From NCBI GenBank assembly GCA_046328525.1, contig JAXLWK010000006.1:310001-374000 (forward strand): DNA of 64,000 nucleotides, in the 5' to 3' direction. The position numbers and the translations under genes were made by a program. Each line of letters starts with the position of its first letter. Within the stretch, counting starts at the first letter, position 1. Below, piece by piece: positions 59,993-64,000 of this stretch. Under the pieces are notes generated by a model. That model was not told where the DNA came from and ran no database searches. It saw nothing but the letters and a program-made list of their open reading frames with translations. Source of the DNA: JBDHWG01 sp046328525 (GTDB taxonomy: Bacteria; Chloroflexota; Anaerolineae; Epilineales; JAHCIE01).

Positions 59993-61483
59993 TCAGTCCA
60001 GAGCGACCCAGACCGACTTGGTCTCTGTGTACAGGTCGAGGGCGGCGCGTCCCATCTCGCGTCCCCAGCCGCTCTGCTTGTAGCCTCCGAAGGGCGCAGC
60101 GGCGTCGAACTGGTCGTAGCAATTGATCCAGACGGTGCCGGCCTTAAGGGCGGCGGCCGCGCGGTGAGCCTTGCCGATGTCGCGCGTCCAAATGCCCGCC
60201 GCCAGGCCGTACTGCGTTCCATTGGCGCGAGGGATCAGCTCATCCATGTTATCGAACGGGGTGACGACAACGACGGGGCCGAAGATTTCTTCCTGAACGA
60301 TGCGCATGTTGTCGTGGACGTCGGTGAAGATCGTCGGCTGGAGGAAGTAGCCGTCGCCAAGCTCGGCCATGCGCGCGCCGCCGGTGTGGAGGCTCGCGCC
60401 TTCCTCGACGCCGCTGCTGATGTAGCTCTGCACTCGATTGAGTTGTTCCTGGCTGATGAGTGGACCAAGATGGACTTTCGTGCTCAAGCCCGGTCCCACG
60501 CGCAGCCCGCGGGCGCGCTCGGCCACGCGCTCCACGAACTCCTCACGAATGCTGCTTTCAACGAACAAGCGCGAGCCGGCGATGCACGACTGGCCCATGT
60601 TGGAGAATATGGCGAACACTGCGCCGCGCGAGGCGGCGTCCAGGTCGGCGTCGGCGAACACGATATCGGGTGACTTGCCGCCCAGCTCGAGGGAGACGCG
60701 CTTCAGGTTGCCGGCCGACGCCTGGACGATCTTGCGTCCGACCTCGGTCGAGCCGGTGAATGCTACCTTATCTACGTCAGGGTGCGCGGTGAGGGCGGCG
60801 CCGGCCGTGTCGCCGTAGCCGGGGCACACGTTGACGACGCCGGGCGGGAAACCGGCTTCGAGGAACAGCTCGCCCAGGCGCAGCGCGGACAGCGGCGTCT
60901 GCTCGGCGGGCTTGAGGATGACGGTGCAGCCGGCGGCGAGGGCCGGCGCGAGCTTCCACGCCGCCATCATGAGCGGGAAGTTCCACGGGATAATCAGGCC
61001 GACGACGCCGACCGGCTCGCGCAGGGTGTAGGTGAGGCGGTTCGGGATCGAGACGGGGATGGTGTCGCCCTGGAGCTTGGTCGGCCAGCCGCCGTAGTAG
61101 CGGAACCACTCGGCGCTGAACGGCACGTCGCTGCGGCTGACGCGGATGGAGCGGCCGTTGTTGAGGGTTTCGAGCTGCGCCAGCTCCTCGCGGTTGGCGT
61201 CCATCAGGTCGGCGATGCGCCAGATGAGCTTGCCACGCTGGGCCGGCGTCATGCGCCGCCACGGGCTGCCGTCGGCGAAGGCAGCGCGGGCGGCCCGAAC
61301 GGCGCGGTCAATGTCTTCTGCGTCGGCTTCGGCCACCTGGGCGAGAACCTCGCCCGTCGCCGGGTTGTAGGTCGGGAAGGTCTTGCCGCTGGCCGCCTCG
61401 ACCCACTCGCCGCCGATGAGCATCTTGCGTGGCTGTGACAGCCATGTTTCCAGCCCTGGCAGAACCGGTTCCAACTCGTACAT
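59993..61483 (-). CDS. NAD(P)+-dependent aldehyde dehydrogenase
   Basis: The start is MYELEPVLPGLETWLSQPRK, preceded by CAGGAGGCGCG on the minus strand. The 496-residue protein is a classical ALDH. E266 in VSLELGGKSP and C300 in NMGQSCIAGSR are the catalytic pair; IIPWNFPLMMAAWKLAPALAAGCTVILKPAEQTP and FTGSTEVGRKI bind cofactor; and EEIFGPVVVV, PFGGYKQSGWGREMG close the family pattern. The closest type by eye is the betaine/general aldehyde dehydrogenase group. Pairing with a glycosyltransferase is unusual and unexplained. Confidence 0.95.
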   Translation of the reverse strand: MYELEPVLPGLETWLSQPRKMLIGGEWVEAASGKTFPTYNPATGEVLAQVAEADAEDIDRAVRAARAAFADGSPWRRMTPAQRGKLIWRIADLMDANREELAQLETLNNGRSIRVSRSDVPFSAEWFRYYGGWPTKLQGDTIPVSIPNRLTYTLREPVGVVGLIIPWNFPLMMAAWKLAPALAAGCTVILKPAEQTPLSALRLGELFLEAGFPPGVVNVCPGYGDTAGAALTAHPDVDKVAFTGSTEVGRKIVQASAGNLKRVSLELGGKSPDIVFADADLDAASRGAVFAIFSNMGQSCIAGSRLFVESSIREEFVERVAERARGLRVGPGLSTKVHLGPLISQEQLNRVQSYISSGVEEGASLHTGGARMAELGDGYFLQPTIFTDVHDNMRIVQEEIFGPVVVVTPFDNMDELIPRANGTQYGLAAGIWTRDIGKAHRAAAALKAGTVWINCYDQFDAAAPFGGYKQSGWGREMGRAALDLYTETKSVWVALD

Positions 61484-61525
61484 CGCGCCTCCTGACGGGT
61501 CGTTCACTGACTATGCCAGCCGTGA

Positions 61526-61554
61526 ATTCTAGCACCGGGCAGGCGTTTGCGCAA
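61526..61554 (-). promoter_or_regulatory. Promoter of the aldehyde dehydrogenase operon
   Basis: On the minus strand TTGCGC and TAGAAT are 17 bases apart, 43 bases upstream of the ATG. Confidence 0.5.
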
Positions 61555-61586
61555 AGGAGTTCCGGCCGCCTAAGCGGCCAGGGCCT

Positions 61587-61631
61587 TTGACACGGGCGGG
61601 GCGCGGGCCTATAATCGAATTCGCGGCCCGC
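61587..61631 (+). promoter_or_regulatory. Consensus promoter and inverted repeat of the dtxR-like gene
   Basis: TTGACA and TATAAT have a perfect 17-base spacer. GCGGGCC (61603-61609), abutting the -10 box, is repeated inverted as GGCCCGC (61625-61631), so a dimeric regulator could bind across the transcription start. Autoregulation by the DtxR-family protein is a reasonable guess. Confidence 0.7.
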
Positions 61632-61650
61632 CGCCTACCCTGGAGTGAGC

Positions 61651-62301
61651 ATGGTTACGACGGCAGTCGAAGACTATTTGAAGGCAATCTACGAGCTGGT
61701 GCGGGAAGAGGGCGAGGCGACCACTTCGGCGATGGCCGAGCGCCTCGACGTGGCGCCGGCGTCGGTCAGCGGGATGGTCAAGAAGCTGGCCGAGATGCGT
61801 CTCGTGGAGCACACGCCGTATCGGGGCGTGATTCTGACCCCCGCCGGCCGCAAGATCGCGCTGGAAGTCATCCGCCACCACCGCCTGGTCGAGCTGTACC
61901 TGGCGGAGGCGCTCGGCGTGCCGTGGGACGAGGTGCACGACGAGGCGAACCGCCTCGAGCACGCCATCTCGCCGTCGGTCGCCGACCGCATGGCCGCCGC
62001 CCTGGGCAACCCGCGCGTTGACCCGCACGGCGCGCCGATCCCCGACAAAGACGGCTCAATTGCGACCGAGCCGACCCGCCGCCTCTCGAACGCCCTCGCC
62101 GAGCAGCGCGTGGTGGTGGCGGAGGTGATTGACGAGGACGCCGAATTGCTGCGCTACCTGGCGTCCATCGGCCTGGTGCCGGACGTCGTCGTCGAGGTCG
62201 TCGGGCGCGAGGCCTCCGGCGCGCTGACCGTGCGTATCGAAGGCGCGCCCCACACCATCAGCCGCGCTACAGCCGAGCGCGTGTTCATCCGCGACGGCTG
62301 A
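61651..62301 (+). CDS. DtxR/MntR-family metalloregulator
   Basis: The start is MVTTAVEDYLKAIYELV, preceded by CTGGAGTGAGC. The 216-residue protein has a winged helix (about 1-65; TTSAMAERLDVAPASVSGMVKKLAEMRLV), a dimerisation domain with the metal-site region HHRLVELYLAEALGVPWDEVHDEANRLEHAIS, and a C-terminal FeoA/SH3-like domain (about 145-216; VPDVVVEVVGREASGALTVRIEG). Family members sense Fe2+ or Mn2+ and repress uptake. The length with SH3 domain is like IdeR/DtxR. No uptake system is adjacent; the Nramp genes are 21 kb away. Confidence 0.92.
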   Translation: MVTTAVEDYLKAIYELVREEGEATTSAMAERLDVAPASVSGMVKKLAEMRLVEHTPYRGVILTPAGRKIALEVIRHHRLVELYLAEALGVPWDEVHDEANRLEHAISPSVADRMAAALGNPRVDPHGAPIPDKDGSIATEPTRRLSNALAEQRVVVAEVIDEDAELLRYLASIGLVPDVVVEVVGREASGALTVRIEGAPHTISRATAERVFIRDG

Positions 62302-62310
62302 AACGCTCCT

Positions 62311-63204
62311 CTACCCCCACCAGTATGACCGCGGCCGTCCCCGCCACTTCAGCAGAATACCGATGACGACCAGCAGGATGCCGATGATCGCCACGTAAAA
62401 CAGCGGCTCGCGCATCAATGGCGGCAGCGGCAGGTTCACCTCGCCGACGCGCACCGGCGGCAGCGGCGCGGCGGCCGCCCCATCGGCGCGGAATTCGATG
62501 TCCAAGTAGGCGGCGACGCGGTTGCCGACGATGCCCGGGTTATCGCCGACGGCGACGACGCCTAGCGCCGGCGCGCCCTCCGGGTAGACGTTGTCGCGGT
62601 GGTCGGCGTTGAACGCGGCCACGGTCAGGCGGAGCGTCGTCGGTGGGCGGACGCCGATGTCGCTCCAGCGGACGCGCATCTCGATCGTCTTCTGCGTGGG
62701 GGACAGGATGGCGAGATTGTCCTCGGCCCCGATGTCGTTGAAATTGGCGTCGAGCACGGCCGGCCGCGCCTGGTTCTTGCCGAAGGACGTGCGCACCAGG
62801 CGTTCCCACGTGGCGACGCTGGGCATGAGCCGGGTCGAAGTCAGGCCGGCGAAGACGGAAGCGCCGGAGTTGGGCTGCCTGTCGGTGTCCACGGCGATCT
62901 GCACCTGGGGCGCGCCGTCGCCGGTGTTGGCGCGCAGCTCGGCCAGGCGCACCAGGACGTAGAGATAGTTGGCGTCGCCCGTGGCGCGCATCTCCTGGAT
63001 GGCGTCCTTCGACGACGCCGCGCGCCAGATCCACTCGCCGCTGGCCGGGTCGTAGCCAGTAGTCGGCGGCTTGCCCACCCAATCGGCGGGGTTGCCGTCC
63101 ACGGTCACGCCGTGGGCGTCCGCCGCGCGGGGAGCGAGGCAGAGGGCCAGTAGCAGCAGCGCGAAGGCGGCGAGGAGGAGTCGGCGAAAGAAGTGGGTTC
63201 GCAT
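62311..63204 (-). CDS. Exported protein with DOMON/CBM9-like domain and C-terminal membrane helix
   Basis: The start is MRTHFFRRLLLAAFALLLL; an ATG nine bases upstream is possible. The 297-residue protein has a signal peptide (about 1-31), a beta-sandwich (about 34-240; VTVDGNPADWVGKPPTTGYDPASGE, YLYVLVRLAE, VQIAVDTDRQPNSGAS) similar to CBM9 or DOMON-type sugar- or heme-binding folds, and a membrane helix (PLFYVAIIGILLVVIGILL) before a basic tail RGRPRSYWWG. It would be anchored outside the membrane at both possible ends. No ligand is identified. Confidence 0.8.
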   Translation of the reverse strand: MRTHFFRRLLLAAFALLLLALCLAPRAADAHGVTVDGNPADWVGKPPTTGYDPASGEWIWRAASSKDAIQEMRATGDANYLYVLVRLAELRANTGDGAPQVQIAVDTDRQPNSGASVFAGLTSTRLMPSVATWERLVRTSFGKNQARPAVLDANFNDIGAEDNLAILSPTQKTIEMRVRWSDIGVRPPTTLRLTVAAFNADHRDNVYPEGAPALGVVAVGDNPGIVGNRVAAYLDIEFRADGAAAAPLPPVRVGEVNLPLPPLMREPLFYVAIIGILLVVIGILLKWRGRPRSYWWG

Positions 63205-63323
63205 AGGCCCCAATTGTATACCGGGATGCGGCCATCGCTCAAACGCCGCGATGGAAGTACGCTTGACCTGAGCGCCAAAGCCGAGTAGACTCTCGAACGG
63301 TTGTTCAAGTACATGGAGGCGAC

Positions 63324-63563
63324 ATGGGTCGAGTGGTGAATACCGATAGCGCCGGCGCCGAGCGGAGTCGGCTGCGACGGACGATTGCGGAGGCGTTGCG
63401 ACTGCTCGGGCAGAAGCAAGCTATTGACGACGAGGCGCGGGACCTGGCGGCGCTCATTGTCTACTGCCTGCGTGGCATTGCGCAGGGTGTGGATACAAGC
63501 GCCGCCGCGTGGGAGAAGCGCGACTACTACATGAAAGCTGAAGGATTCTCACCGGTAGGGTGA
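63324..63563 (+). CDS. Small conserved hypothetical protein, 3' end possibly altered
   Basis: The start is MGRVVNTDSAGAERSRLRR, preceded by ATGGAGGCGAC. The 79-residue protein is helical: TIAEALRLLGQKQAIDDEARDLAALIVYCLRGIAQGVDTSAAAWEKRDYYMKAE. I recall near relatives in Chloroflexota. The C-terminus EGFSPVG overlaps the transposase remnant on the other strand, so the original end may have been replaced by the insertion. Function unknown. Confidence 0.7.
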   Translation: MGRVVNTDSAGAERSRLRRTIAEALRLLGQKQAIDDEARDLAALIVYCLRGIAQGVDTSAAAWEKRDYYMKAEGFSPVG

Positions 63564-63616
63564 TCGCATTCGCTAACCGCTGCCATCTGTAAAACGGTCG
63601 GTAGACGTAAACCTGT

Positions 63617-64000
63617 CAGCTGCACGCCCGACAAGCCGCGACTGACCAGGCTCTGCAGGAAGGTGCGCCAGTGGACTTCATGCTCGCTCACCGAGACCGA
63701 GACGCCGAGGATACGCCGCTTGCCATTGTCCCCGATACCGATGGCGACGAGCACGGCGGCATCGCGGGTATGGCCGTCTTGACGCACGGTCTCGTAGCGG
63801 GCATCCAGGATGAGATAGGGACACGTGCTCAAGGCACGGCTGCGCCAGGCCGCCAACGTCTCGTCCAACTGAGCGGTGGCGCGGCTCACCTGGCCGCTGG
63901 ACACCTCGGCGCCACACATGGCCTCCACGATCCGCGCCACCTTGCGCGTCGAGAGGCCGTTGACATACATCTTGGCCAAAGCCAGCGTCAGCGCCCGCTC
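63617..64000 (-). pseudogene. IS256-type transposase remnant, truncated
   Basis: The frame enters from outside the window (ERALTLALAKMYVNG) and runs with IS256/mutator-type similarity: STRKVARIVEAMCGAEVSSGQVSRAT, LSTCPYLILDARYETVRQDG (first catalytic Asp), VAIGIGDNGKRRILGVSVSVSEHE and FLQSLVSRGLSGVQL. There similarity stops. The second Asp (usually SDDHAG just after this point) and the Glu are missing; 32 unrelated residues follow to a stop at 63527. This is a 3'-truncated copy, not expected to be active. Confidence 0.8.

Overview
This 64 kb window is a GC-rich (about 65 % by eye), gene-dense bacterial chromosome segment. I infer a member of the Chloroflexota. The reasons are Ala/Pro/Thr-rich linkers after lipoprotein signals, a helix-turn-helix/NB-ARC/TPR regulator, DNRLRE and beta-propeller surface proteins with Thr/Ala-rich stalks, a Nudix protein built from a duplicated zinc-ribbon unit, and many palindromic intergenic repeats. 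No rRNA, tRNA, CRISPR array, prophage or replication origin is recognisable. The assignment to phylum is inference; no marker gene here settles it.

Layout. 1-1057: end of a membrane protein and its terminator. 1080-5111: glycogen debranching enzyme, then two toxin-antitoxin modules (PIN/VapBC-like and DUF3368/UPF0175) whose promoter regions are related to each other. 5355-5990: lipoprotein. 6253-15140 (minus strand): an eight-gene catabolic operon with a peptide-type ABC importer (binding protein and two permeases, no ATPase), amidohydrolase, creatininase-like hydrolase, PanE-like reductase, M32 carboxypeptidase and a short-chain dehydrogenase. 15515-20860: zinc-ribbon membrane protein, pyruvate kinase, TlpA-like thioredoxin, methyltransferase, sugar isomerase and a HicBA-type pair. 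20897-24522: a possible pseudo-hydrolase leading into lutABC (lactate oxidation). 24788-28724: NB-ARC/TPR regulator with a DinB-like protein, divergent from an exported DRWY-motif protein and DUF4242. 29291-34339: dehydrogenase, PadR regulator with a membrane-anchored FAD desaturase, and the double Nudix protein.

34581-41826 carries ion and phosphate energetics: K+-independent proton-pumping pyrophosphatase; a PRC-barrel/MgtE_N/CBS sensor protein followed by two tandem Nramp-related transporters whose metal-site motifs look like the Mg2+-transporting branch; and soluble pyrophosphatase. 41898-43217: cupredoxin lipoprotein divergent from mutM. 43347-48377: complete branched-chain amino-acid ABC transporter (livJHMGF). 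48563-56677: two large exported proteins flanking a methyltransferase, a hibernation factor, infA and a CoA-type Nudix hydrolase. 56752-64000: DUF72 protein, aldehyde dehydrogenase with a GT39-like glycosyltransferase, DtxR-family regulator, an exported beta-sandwich protein, and a small gene abutting a broken IS256-type transposase at the window edge.

Several promoters match the sigma70 consensus well (TTGACA/TATAAT, mostly 17-nt spacers). The candidates I find most novel are the split MgtE-like sensor with two Nramp-related Mg2+ transporters, the DRWY-motif protein next to an NB-ARC regulator, a pair of 196-bp palindromic-ended elements each sitting one base past a stop codon, and the related promoter regions of the two toxin-antitoxin modules.
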